Below, in pieces: positions 27,659-36,218 of a DNA stretch of 64,000 nt. The stretch's first letter is position 1. Each line of letters opens with the position of its first letter. A program made the position numbers and the translations under genes. This DNA comes from Chitinophagaceae bacterium (GTDB lineage Bacteria; Bacteroidota; Bacteroidia; Chitinophagales; Chitinophagaceae). The stretch is from NCBI GenBank assembly GCA_023957155.1, contig JAMLHK010000004.1:248001-312000 (forward strand), given 5' to 3'. Under the pieces are notes generated by a model. The model was not told the origin of the DNA, ran no database searches, and saw nothing but the letters and a program-made list of their open reading frames with translations.

Positions 27659-29188
27659 TTAAAAATCAATTTTTGCAAAGCAAATATAATTCCTGTACAT
27701 ACACGGTAACACCACCTGCCTGGCACCCACCTGCTTACCATACTTGGGCATAAACTCATATTCCTTATCCAGGTTTTTAAGCGTAGGGGCACGCTTCAAA
27801 GCGCCATCAGGCGTTACGCTTTGCTCGGACAAAAGCCGTACCCGGCGTTCCAGCTGGTTATATAAAAAGCTGATTTCACTGCCGGTATTATACACCATAT
27901 ACGATAACGCATCGGAAGAGTTATCATCAAACTGACTTTTATGTATGACATTGCTCCATTCCATACTGGCATTGGAATCGAATGAGAACAGGGCAATATT
28001 TTCGCTATAGTATCGCGTACTGGATCCGTAATTCCACCGGTTCCAGGGGTTTCCGTACATACCATAGGGGCTCCAGTATCCATAATACGATGAATAAGGA
28101 TACATGCTATAAGGACTATACAGGTAGTCATAGCGGTTCCAGTTGTTACCGCGGGAAGAGGTGAAGAACAGCTCTGCAGCAATTAAAAATCCTCCGTCCT
28201 TTTTAGGCAAAACCTGCTTTATAAAATAATCATTAAATGCGGTTTTAGCCGCAGTATTGTCAGATTTTGCATCTTCTTTTAACTCATCGCTGAATATATT
28301 ATAATTCTCCGCTTTTACCTGGTCCCGGACCTTATCCCATATTGCTATGTAAATGCCCTCCACATTGCCCTTGCGTTGCTTATAATACAGCGAGCTGATC
28401 AGGTAGTTTTTGTTAATATTATCTACCTTGATTTTAACCTCGTCCAGAAAATTATTGTTAAGCGGTATATTGTGGGTATGAAATGTATCCGACATGGCCG
28501 GCTTAACCATCAGATCCATTTGCGAAATATTATCGCGGCTTCCATTTCTGCTGCAGCGGGTAAACACAAAATCGCCCTCATTGTCTAATACAAAATCGCT
28601 GAACACGGCATCTTTCCTTTGCATGGTTACCGGCAGCCGGCTTTTCTTTATGAACTCCATTTTATCATTGTAAAGCAGCGTGGTAAAGAAATAGTTTCTA
28701 TCATTTCGCTTATTGATTTTGAAAATCATGATATGCTGCTTGTCTTCACTGTTGATGGTGGAATAAATTTTATTATCGCTTGAACCGCCGATCTGTGTTG
28801 TATCAATTTCTACCGGTCCAATCAGCTTTTTCCCGTCAGCATCCATTTTTACCACATTGCAATACACGATATTCTTTTTTTCATATTGATATATCATATA
28901 AAAAAAATCGGGATAGGAAACAAAATCAACATTAATAAGCTTGCCCGGTAAAAAATCGAGATCTATTTTATCCTTCAGCTTCATCTCGTTGTCAAAAACA
29001 GAGAGGTCATTTTTTGACTTGTAATTTTTATAGATTATAATGTTACTGCTTACCTTGCCGATGATCTCAAAGTTTACCTGGCGGTAATCATCCCGGCCGG
29101 GATCGGAATAATAAATGCGCTGAGCCAGGGCCCAAACGGGCAGCAACAGCAGTATAAAAGCAAACACTATTATTTTATTACGCCCCAT
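27659..29188 (-). CDS. Uncharacterised exported protein with a Tyr/Asn-rich loop
   Basis: A 509-residue protein with a signal peptide (hydrophobic to LALAQ). The body is beta-rich and reminiscent of the exported protein at 11952: similar length and repeated blocks of the form NKIYSTINSEDKQHIMIF and GGFLIAAELFF. At about residues 345-390 it has a loop rich in Tyr, Ser, Asn, Gly and Trp (repeated YSPYS, YYGYWSPYG, NRWNYG). No active site is recognised. It heads a two-gene transcript with the membrane protein at 26652. Confidence 0.7.
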   Translation of the reverse strand: MGRNKIIVFAFILLLLPVWALAQRIYYSDPGRDDYRQVNFEIIGKVSSNIIIYKNYKSKNDLSVFDNEMKLKDKIDLDFLPGKLINVDFVSYPDFFYMIYQYEKKNIVYCNVVKMDADGKKLIGPVEIDTTQIGGSSDNKIYSTINSEDKQHIMIFKINKRNDRNYFFTTLLYNDKMEFIKKSRLPVTMQRKDAVFSDFVLDNEGDFVFTRCSRNGSRDNISQMDLMVKPAMSDTFHTHNIPLNNNFLDEVKIKVDNINKNYLISSLYYKQRKGNVEGIYIAIWDKVRDQVKAENYNIFSDELKEDAKSDNTAAKTAFNDYFIKQVLPKKDGGFLIAAELFFTSSRGNNWNRYDYLYSPYSMYPYSSYYGYWSPYGMYGNPWNRWNYGSSTRYYSENIALFSFDSNASMEWSNVIHKSQFDDNSSDALSYMVYNTGSEISFLYNQLERRVRLLSEQSVTPDGALKRAPTLKNLDKEYEFMPKYGKQVGARQVVLPCMYRNYICFAKIDF

Positions 29189-29345
29189 TTGATATCGGTT
29201 TTATTCTTAAATATACGTATCCGGCTGCAAATTAGATGGTTTTTGGCGTTTGCATACTTCCTGTTCCTTTTTTTAACCAAACATATTAAAATACCGTTTC
29301 CTTTAAATACAGGGTTACCCTGATAAAGCCGCGTTAAACTTTCTA

Positions 29346-29375
29346 TTTGTGATTGTAATTTAGCCTATACCTTTG
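29346..29375 (+). promoter_or_regulatory. Full promoter of kup (TTTG-N18-TACCTTTG)
   Basis: A -33 TTTG at 29346-29349 and a -7 TACCTTTG at 29368-29375 separated by 18 bp, matching the Bacteroidota consensus. The kup start is 41 bp downstream. Confidence 0.75.
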
Positions 29376-29416
29376 CCGTTTGTTCCGAAAATTACAATTC
29401 ACTAACCGTTATTTAG

Positions 29417-31378
29417 GTGGGTAAACATATTAATAAAGTAACGGCCTCAGGCCTGATCATTGCCCTGGGAATCATTTATGGTGACATCGGGACTTCTCCT
29501 TTATATGTATATAATGCCATTATAAGCGGCAGGGCCATTACCGAAGACCTGATCATAGGCAGTCTTTCCTGTATTATCTGGACCATTACGCTGCAAACCA
29601 CCCTCAAATATGTAATCCTGGTATTGCGGGCAGACAATAAGGGAGAGGGAGGCATTTTTGCCCTTTATGCCCTGGTGCGCCGGAGAAAAAAATGGCTGGT
29701 GTTACCGGCTATGATTGGCGGAGCCGCCCTGCTGGCAGACGGGATGATCACACCCCCCATTACGATCACTTCTGCCATTGAAGGTTTGCAAAAAGTTCCT
29801 GCTTTTCATAACCTCAGCCAGTACATTATTTACATTGTTCTATTTATCTTATCGGCTTTCTTTTTTCTGCAGCAATTCGGCACGGCATCCATCGGTAAGT
29901 TTTTCGGGCCGGTTATGGGGTTATGGTTCACTATGCTGGCTGTGTTCGGGCTATGGCATGTTTTTGATGATCTCTCTATCTTCAGGGCTTTTAACCCCTG
30001 GTACGCCGTTAAGCTGCTGAGCGTAAATCCGGGGGCCTTGTGGATCTTAGGCGCCGTTTTTTTATGTACCACCGGTGCAGAAGCGTTATACAGCGACCTG
30101 GGTCATTGCGGAAGAGAAAACATACGCATATCCTGGATCTTTGTTAAAAGCTGTCTTGTACTCAACTATCTCGGGCAGGGCGCCAGCTTATTAAAAAACC
30201 ATTCCGATGTTCCCGCCGCTATACATTCTTCCATCAACCCGTTTTTTGATTTGATGCCCGGCTGGTTTATCATTCCCGGCGTTATCATCGCAACTGCTGC
30301 TGCCGTTATAGCCAGCCAGGCCATGATATCCGGCTCGTTTACGCTCATCGGAGAGGCCATACGCCTTAATTTGTGGCCCAGGTTAAAAATCAGGTACCCC
30401 TCCGAAGAAAAAGGACAATTGTTTATTCCGGGGATCAACTTAATGATGTTTGCAGGCTGCGCAGGGGTAGTGCTGTATTTTCAAACCTCTTCGCGTATGG
30501 AAGCGGCATACGGTCTGGCTATTATCATTACCATGCTAATGACCACTATATTATTTGCGAATTACCTGGTAAACCACCGGGTAAAGCCGGTATGGATATG
30601 GCTGTTTTTGATAGGTTATGTTGCGCTTGAAGGAGGGTATTTATTTGCGTTACTACAAAAATTTACACACGGCGGTTATATTACGGTAGTAATCGGCGGA
30701 CTCATGTTCCTGATCATGTATATCTGGTTCAGAAGCCGGAAAATTAAGAACCGGTATGTGGAATTTGTCCGCCTGGAAGATTATATACCCCTGTTGCAGG
30801 AACTCAGTAACGATACCTCCGTTACCAAATATGCCACCCACCTGGTATACCTTACCAGCGCCAACAATCCGAAAGAAATTGAGCATAAGATCATCTATTC
30901 CATCTTAAACAGGAAACCCAAACGGGCCGATATTTACTGGTTTGTTCATGTAGATACGTTAGACAATCCCTATACCTGCGAATACGAAGTACAGACCATC
31001 ATTCCCAATGAAGTAATCCGTATAGAATTTCGCCTGGGCTTCCGCGTAGAACCCCGTATTAACCTGATGTTCAGAAAAGTAGTGGAGGATATGGTAGCCA
31101 ACAAAGAAGTAAATATCACCAGCCGGTATGAAAGCCTGCAACGCAATAATGTGGTAGGCGACTTTCAATTTATCGTGATGGAGAAATTCCTGAGCAATGA
31201 TAATGAGCTCCCGTTCTGGGAAAAGCTGATCATGAAAGGATATTTCTGGACAAAACAGATCAGCCTGTCGGAAGAACGGGGATTTGGACTGGATGCCAGT
31301 AATGTTACCGTAGAAAAATTTCCGCTCATCGTTGCCCCCCTGACTAACCTGAATTTAACAAGGATACACGGCGACTGA
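29417..31378 (+). CDS. kup: KUP/HAK/KT family potassium uptake protein
   Basis: A K+ uptake permease of 653 residues, the normal family length, starting at GTG. The N-terminal signature GIIYGDIGTSPLYVY and GEGGIFALYALVRRR are diagnostic, followed by about twelve hydrophobic segments up to residue 440 and a soluble C-terminal domain of about 210 residues. GADGMITP-type sequence (here LADGMITPPITI) lies near residue 115. It is monocistronic with its own consensus promoter. Confidence 0.97.
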   Translation: MGKHINKVTASGLIIALGIIYGDIGTSPLYVYNAIISGRAITEDLIIGSLSCIIWTITLQTTLKYVILVLRADNKGEGGIFALYALVRRRKKWLVLPAMIGGAALLADGMITPPITITSAIEGLQKVPAFHNLSQYIIYIVLFILSAFFFLQQFGTASIGKFFGPVMGLWFTMLAVFGLWHVFDDLSIFRAFNPWYAVKLLSVNPGALWILGAVFLCTTGAEALYSDLGHCGRENIRISWIFVKSCLVLNYLGQGASLLKNHSDVPAAIHSSINPFFDLMPGWFIIPGVIIATAAAVIASQAMISGSFTLIGEAIRLNLWPRLKIRYPSEEKGQLFIPGINLMMFAGCAGVVLYFQTSSRMEAAYGLAIIITMLMTTILFANYLVNHRVKPVWIWLFLIGYVALEGGYLFALLQKFTHGGYITVVIGGLMFLIMYIWFRSRKIKNRYVEFVRLEDYIPLLQELSNDTSVTKYATHLVYLTSANNPKEIEHKIIYSILNRKPKRADIYWFVHVDTLDNPYTCEYEVQTIIPNEVIRIEFRLGFRVEPRINLMFRKVVEDMVANKEVNITSRYESLQRNNVVGDFQFIVMEKFLSNDNELPFWEKLIMKGYFWTKQISLSEERGFGLDASNVTVEKFPLIVAPLTNLNLTRIHGD

Positions 31379-31541
31379 GCTGCTGAACCATATTCAGTAC
31401 CGGTACCTCACAGCCTTTCACCAGGACTATCTGCGCAGATTTCCTTTCTTGTTTGTAGCTGTGCATGTGTGCCTCGTCCATAACTTCAAAAACTAAGCTT
31501 ACTATTAACGGAAATATATCGGGGCGACCATTTCGGGCAGC

Positions 31542-32849
31542 TCAAAGCTTCGTAAATTCTACCCGCTGGTTATTGGCCCTGCCTTCGGGTGTGGCATTGT
31601 CGGCTATGGGTTGGGTTTCACCGTAACCTTTGGCAGTTAAGCGGCCCGCATCAATACCCAGGCTGGTCAGTTGTGTGCGAACAGCCTCCGCCCTTTGTTC
31701 GCTCAATTTCTGGTTGGCTGCTGTGGCGGCAGCTCCTGTGCCTGTTTTGCTGGCATGGCCACCTATTTCAAATTGCAGCTCCGGGTTATCGTTCAATATT
31801 TTTACGATCATGTTGAGCGTACCCATACTTTCGGGCTTGATAACAGCCTTTCCAAAATCAAAGGTGATGCCGTGTGTTACTATTTTGGAATCCGTAAACT
31901 TTTTACCTATTGTTTTTGCCTTTGAACCTTTGGCAGCCCGGACATTGGAAAAAATAACAAGTGCATCCTTCAGGTTTGTCTGTCCGGTATAGGCCCTTCC
32001 GCCGATACCAAATTCCAGAGGCTCGATGCCCAGATCGGGAATGGTTAAAACACGGTACTGGTCTATATAACATTTCAACTGCCCGTTTTTGTAGCTCAGT
32101 GCGGCGTGATGCCATTTACCGGGAAAGCTTTCTTTATTATCTGCCGGGTGCTTGGCGCTAAATTGTTTGCTCTGGGGAAGATTACCTGCTTCTATACCGC
32201 CATCATGGCGAAAATGAATATAGGCGTTCAGCTTTTGTCCATCCGCTCTTACATACTTAAAAATAACAATAAGGGTATTGCTGATATAGCCCGTATTAAG
32301 GGGATGATAATCAAATTCAAGGGTAAACTCTTTTTCTAAGTAATCTGCTGTTTTCATTCTTGGGTACACTTCTGCATAGTTTCCCTCGGTGAGTGAAAAG
32401 GCCAACAGCCCATCCACAGTATTTAAAACACCCTGCCCCTGCCCTAATTTCCAGTGCGAAGGAAATTCGCCATCTTCATTATCCAGGAAATGGTCTGCAA
32501 ATAAAATGGTATCCCCCGCTATGAAATCGTAGTTCTGATAGGCTTTGTACGTTGGCTTGGCCTGCGGAGAAGGGGAGATGGTATTATTTTCTTCGTCCGT
32601 GTCGGGTGCCTCTGCTTTTTCATCTGTCTTTTTCTCTTTCTCCCCTTTTACAGCACTGCCTACTTTATTTATGCCTTTATCAACAGTGCTTTCCGTTTTG
32701 TCTAATTCCTTATCAATGGCTTCATCTGTTTTCCTGTCAATACGTTGGTTTACTTTTTCCTTTACCTTGTTTTTGACTTTATTGAGAATTTGTCCATGTG
32801 CCAATGTACATGTAAGAACAACAACTACCAGGGTGATTATTTTTTTCAT
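31542..32849 (-). CDS. OmpA-domain exported protein
   Basis: A 435-residue protein. Signal peptide ends AHGQ; then a Lys/Glu/Asp-rich helical stretch (about residues 25-90), a beta-rich jelly-roll-like middle (about 100-300, with DHFLDNEDGEFPSHW and KCYIDQYRVL) and a C-terminal OmpA/Pal peptidoglycan-binding domain (about 325-435) with TFDFGKAVIKPES, GGHASKTG and the NQKLSEQRAEAVR motif. It would bind peptidoglycan in the periplasm. It is the last gene of the operon led by the TPR protein at 36219 (63 bp gap). A broken copy of its 3' end is found at 41854-41998. Confidence 0.9.
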   Translation of the reverse strand: MKKIITLVVVVLTCTLAHGQILNKVKNKVKEKVNQRIDRKTDEAIDKELDKTESTVDKGINKVGSAVKGEKEKKTDEKAEAPDTDEENNTISPSPQAKPTYKAYQNYDFIAGDTILFADHFLDNEDGEFPSHWKLGQGQGVLNTVDGLLAFSLTEGNYAEVYPRMKTADYLEKEFTLEFDYHPLNTGYISNTLIVIFKYVRADGQKLNAYIHFRHDGGIEAGNLPQSKQFSAKHPADNKESFPGKWHHAALSYKNGQLKCYIDQYRVLTIPDLGIEPLEFGIGGRAYTGQTNLKDALVIFSNVRAAKGSKAKTIGKKFTDSKIVTHGITFDFGKAVIKPESMGTLNMIVKILNDNPELQFEIGGHASKTGTGAAATAANQKLSEQRAEAVRTQLTSLGIDAGRLTAKGYGETQPIADNATPEGRANNQRVEFTKL

Positions 32850-32912
32850 GATGATTTCTTTTATACTTTATTAAACAATCTTCTTTTTTAAAAACCGGGG
32901 GACAAACGATTA

Positions 32913-34010
32913 TCAATTCACCATATCTACAAATTTGTCAATATTCTCTTCTATCACTTTTTTCATAGCTTTGATGGAATGGTTTTCATCATCGCTTACC
33001 CTTAACCAGATAGATATAAATTGAGGCGCCGATTTAGGCAGCTTCCTGTTATAATAAGCCGGGTTGGGTTGTACAGGCACAATAAATTCCTCTTTGTCGG
33101 TTAGCTCTGTAAAAACAAATCGTGAAAACCCGTCATTAAAATGGCTTTTTATAATGCTCCATTCATTCAGCCAGTCTTCATCTTTGGTTAAGTCTTTCTG
33201 ATAAGCCGCCAGCGTTTTTTCCAATATTGCGATATTCTTGTTGTGCTGGTTGAGGTAGTACTCCCACTGACCGGCTTGTTTATGTACAGCCTGCAACTCC
33301 TTATTGTCCCTGTGCTTTATCGCAGCGGCTATATAGGCTTGCTGTACGGCTACCTGTTTCAATAAAAATTCTTTACGGGTAACGTATTGAAAAGGCAATT
33401 GGTTTCCCTTGCGGGTGATCCACCAGTAATAATCGCTGGTATATCTTAAATCAGGGCCGCCAAAGGCATGCCAGCCATTTGATAAATCGGGCAGGCTGTT
33501 GTTGACGATGAGGTCCCTGCCCAGGGTGTTGTAACCATTGTAAGCGTCGCTGTTTACCTCCCCGTTGCGGTCATAGACGGCGACGCTATCATAGTAATGA
33601 CCGATATGCGGGCCATTATTAATGCCAATGATTAACGTGGCATTGGAGTGGTCGTTTTTCACGACCTTGCCGCTTTTGCAGTAGTTGGGAAAATTCATCA
33701 GCAGGTAATAATAAGGATGGCCGTAGCGGTTGGGGTGCTGGGGGTCTGTTTCAGAATTTTTATCATAGTTGGCGCCATGGCTGGCCGTTACGCCCACAGG
33801 TTCATAATTTTCCTTGAAAACCTGGTGAATGGAAGCAATCAGTTTTCTTTCGGCAGCGAGTTCTGCTGCGCTAAGCCCGCCCGTATTCACATCAGCCCTT
33901 GTTATCCATGTTCCGGGAATAGTCTTGATTTTTACGGGGTCGCAATCTGCCTGTGCCGATACAAGGATACTATTAAACAGCAGCAGGAATGGGAGGAATA
34001 ATACTTTCAT
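32913..34010 (-). CDS. PGK/W-family exported protein 1
   Basis: A 365-residue protein with signal peptide ending VSAQ. It belongs to a five-member family in this window (others at 34007, 35107, 44347, 45812). Shared landmarks are a Cys soon after the signal peptide, a PGTW or PGKW motif, YEPVG, VTRKEFL (about residue 205), a helical middle, DWLNEW, and NPAYYNRKLPKSAPQF near the end. I do not recognise the family and propose no function. It overlaps the preceding gene by 4 bp, so translation is coupled. It is in the operon controlled by the operator at 38460. Confidence 0.72.
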   Translation of the reverse strand: MKVLFLPFLLLFNSILVSAQADCDPVKIKTIPGTWITRADVNTGGLSAAELAAERKLIASIHQVFKENYEPVGVTASHGANYDKNSETDPQHPNRYGHPYYYLLMNFPNYCKSGKVVKNDHSNATLIIGINNGPHIGHYYDSVAVYDRNGEVNSDAYNGYNTLGRDLIVNNSLPDLSNGWHAFGGPDLRYTSDYYWWITRKGNQLPFQYVTRKEFLLKQVAVQQAYIAAAIKHRDNKELQAVHKQAGQWEYYLNQHNKNIAILEKTLAAYQKDLTKDEDWLNEWSIIKSHFNDGFSRFVFTELTDKEEFIVPVQPNPAYYNRKLPKSAPQFISIWLRVSDDENHSIKAMKKVIEENIDKFVDMVN

Positions 34011-35098
34011 TTGTCTGCCAAAATGCTTTTAAAATATTCAATATTATCATCCACCACTTTGCGTATATTCTCTCCGATAAAGCCATCGGTTCTGCCTACG
34101 TTTATCACTATAAACTGCGGCGCCGATTTTGGCAGTTTGCGATTGTAATAATCGGGGTTGGGCATAATGGGCACAGCCCTCATGTATGGATCGTCCACCG
34201 TAGTAAAAACATACCGGTACACACCGGATACAGTTTCCTGTTTCACCACCGCCATTTCATTGAGCCAGGCTTCATCTTTTTGCAGATCCTGCCGGTAGGC
34301 TTTCAGGGGATCTTCGTACATGGATAAGCTACTTTTCTGACCTTCCAGCATTTTTTCTTTGTATTCCGGAAACCTTTCCAAATCTTCCTTCCACTCCCTG
34401 GAGGAATAACGTTTATTTAGCTCTTTCAGGTTTGCTTCGCAGATAGCTACCTGTTTTTCCAAAAACTCCTTACGGCTCACATAGCGGTAGGGCATTTTGC
34501 CTTCGTGGGTAATCCAGACATAATAATCGTTTCCGCTTTCGAAGCTGTGGTATCCGTTGGAAAGATCGGGTAGTTTTCTGTTCTTACATTCTTTCCGAGA
34601 GAGCGAATAAAAACCACAGGAGCTGGCAGTTTCCGAATTCACTTTGCCGTATTCATCGTAAATCGGCATCTCGCTGAGCATGATCCCTGATAACCGGCCA
34701 GGGTTTATATGTACAGACGAACTTACCCCCTCACTGTTCTTCGTCCTTTTGCCATTGATACATAGAAACCTGAAATTGCTTATGGTATAAATATACCAGT
34801 TGCCATAAGGGCTACCCGGGGTAATATTATGGGTAAGGTAGTTATAGACATCTACACCCACGGGTTTGTATTCCTGCTGAAACATTTTCCCTATTTTGTT
34901 GAATACGCTCTTAGCGCCGGCAGCATCTGCTGCTGATGGCCTGGGCGAACCTACCTCATCGCCAGGCTGGGGCAGCCATTTGCCCGGCACGGTTTTCAAT
35001 TGTTCGCTGTCGCATCCTGCCTGACCGGCAGGCAGGTCCTGTGCGGATGCGGCTACACCATACAGGCATAAAAAGAGAATGAATAATTTTTTCATCAT
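34007..35098 (-). CDS. PGK/W-family exported protein 2
   Basis: A 363-residue paralogue of its two neighbours. It has a signal peptide ending at SAQD, then a 7-residue insert LPAGQAG not found in the others, encoded by a 21-bp palindrome (35016-35036). PGKWLPQPG, EYKPVG, VSRKEFLEKQ, DEAWLNEM and NPDYYNRKLPKSAPQF follow the family pattern. Closest relative in the window is the protein at 35107. The gap to that gene is 8 bp. The insert sits right at the mature N-terminus, where it is probably harmless. Confidence 0.72.
   Translation of the reverse strand: MMKKLFILFLCLYGVAASAQDLPAGQAGCDSEQLKTVPGKWLPQPGDEVGSPRPSAADAAGAKSVFNKIGKMFQQEYKPVGVDVYNYLTHNITPGSPYGNWYIYTISNFRFLCINGKRTKNSEGVSSSVHINPGRLSGIMLSEMPIYDEYGKVNSETASSCGFYSLSRKECKNRKLPDLSNGYHSFESGNDYYVWITHEGKMPYRYVSRKEFLEKQVAICEANLKELNKRYSSREWKEDLERFPEYKEKMLEGQKSSLSMYEDPLKAYRQDLQKDEAWLNEMAVVKQETVSGVYRYVFTTVDDPYMRAVPIMPNPDYYNRKLPKSAPQFIVINVGRTDGFIGENIRKVVDDNIEYFKSILADK
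35016..35036. repeat. 21-bp palindromic insert in the coding sequence
   Basis: Arms CCTGCCTG / CAGGCAGG around ACCGG. The length keeps the frame and adds LPAGQAG to the protein. The two neighbouring paralogues lack it. Confidence 0.65.
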
Positions 35099-35106
35099 AT
35101 TATTTT

Positions 35107-36186
35107 TTACTCCCTGTTTACCAAAAGACCTTTAAAAAAATCAATATTTTCTTCCACCAGCTTGCGTACATTTTTAGAAATAAACTGGTTGGCTTCTCTT
35201 ACGTCAATCCTTATAAACTGGGGCGTCCATTTGGGCAGGCTTCGGTTGTAATAACCGGGGTTGGGCATAATGGGCACAGACATATATACATCGTCCAAAG
35301 TGGTAAAATTGTACCGCATATAATTATTTTTGGGGTTGGCGTCGGGTGCCCTTAAATAATTTACAATCGCTATTTCATTGAGCCAGGCCGTATCTTTTTT
35401 TAAATCCTTGCGGTATGCCTGCAAGGGCAATTCATGTATAGCTAAAATCTGCTTCATGCTATTCAGCATATCTTCCCGTGATTGCGGATTGTTTTCCAAC
35501 ATTTCTTTCCAACCTTTGGAAGAATAATATTTATTTTTTTCTTTTAGCTCCGCCTCACAGATGGCCACCTGTTTTTCCAGAAATTCTTTACGGCTCACAT
35601 AGCGGAACGGCTGCCTGCCTTCATGGCCAATCCATACCGTAAAACTATTCGTTTGTTCCACAATATGATATCCTTTTGAGAAGTCGGGCAGCTTTCCGCC
35701 GGCACAATCAGTAGCGCTTAAGCAGTAAAATCCGGGGCCGCTTTTTATTTTTCCATATTCATCGTAAATGGGTATTTCGCTAAAGTCCCTGTCGTATATA
35801 CCCCCGGGGTTGATATGCACAAATGAGCCCACGCCTTCAGCGCTGGTTTCCTTCCTGCCTTTTACACACACCAACAGAAAATTGCGTATCGTATAAGTAG
35901 CGTTGTTACCGTAATTGTTTTTATCAGCATCATCATCCTTCAGGTAGTGATGATGATGGTAAGCGTCCATACCTACGGGCTTGTATTTTTCCTGAAACAT
36001 TTGTTGTATCCGGTTCAATACTTTCTTAGCCCCGGCAATCTCTGCTGCTGACAGTTTGCCGGTAACAGAATATCCCGGTTGGGGGAGCCATTTGCCCGGC
36101 AGGGTTTTCAATGCCTCCCGGTCGCAATCCTGTGCGGAAACTGTTGCACTGTACAGGCATAAAAGGAAAATGAATAATTTTTTCAT
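35107..36186 (-). CDS. PGK/W-family exported protein 3
   Basis: A 359-residue protein with signal peptide ending VSAQD and Cys as next residue. Family motifs PGKWLPQPG, KYKPVG, VSRKEFLEKQ, TAWLNEI and NPGYYNRSLPKWTPQF are present. A His-run (YHHHHY, about residue 79) followed by a DDDADKNN stretch is peculiar to this copy and could bind metal, but nothing else supports that. It lies 32 bp after the TPR protein gene, in the same operon. Confidence 0.72.
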   Translation of the reverse strand: MKKLFIFLLCLYSATVSAQDCDREALKTLPGKWLPQPGYSVTGKLSAAEIAGAKKVLNRIQQMFQEKYKPVGMDAYHHHHYLKDDDADKNNYGNNATYTIRNFLLVCVKGRKETSAEGVGSFVHINPGGIYDRDFSEIPIYDEYGKIKSGPGFYCLSATDCAGGKLPDFSKGYHIVEQTNSFTVWIGHEGRQPFRYVSRKEFLEKQVAICEAELKEKNKYYSSKGWKEMLENNPQSREDMLNSMKQILAIHELPLQAYRKDLKKDTAWLNEIAIVNYLRAPDANPKNNYMRYNFTTLDDVYMSVPIMPNPGYYNRSLPKWTPQFIRIDVREANQFISKNVRKLVEENIDFFKGLLVNRE

Positions 36187-36218
36187 AGCAAATATTTTTT
36201 AGCTACCAGGGCACTTAA

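Noticed and set aside
32877-32896. Possible ninth operator before the OmpA-domain gene
   Set aside because: AATCTT-N8-AAAACC matches only weakly, is in the opposite orientation, and has no -7 box at 21 bp; the gene is better explained as the last of the upstream operon.
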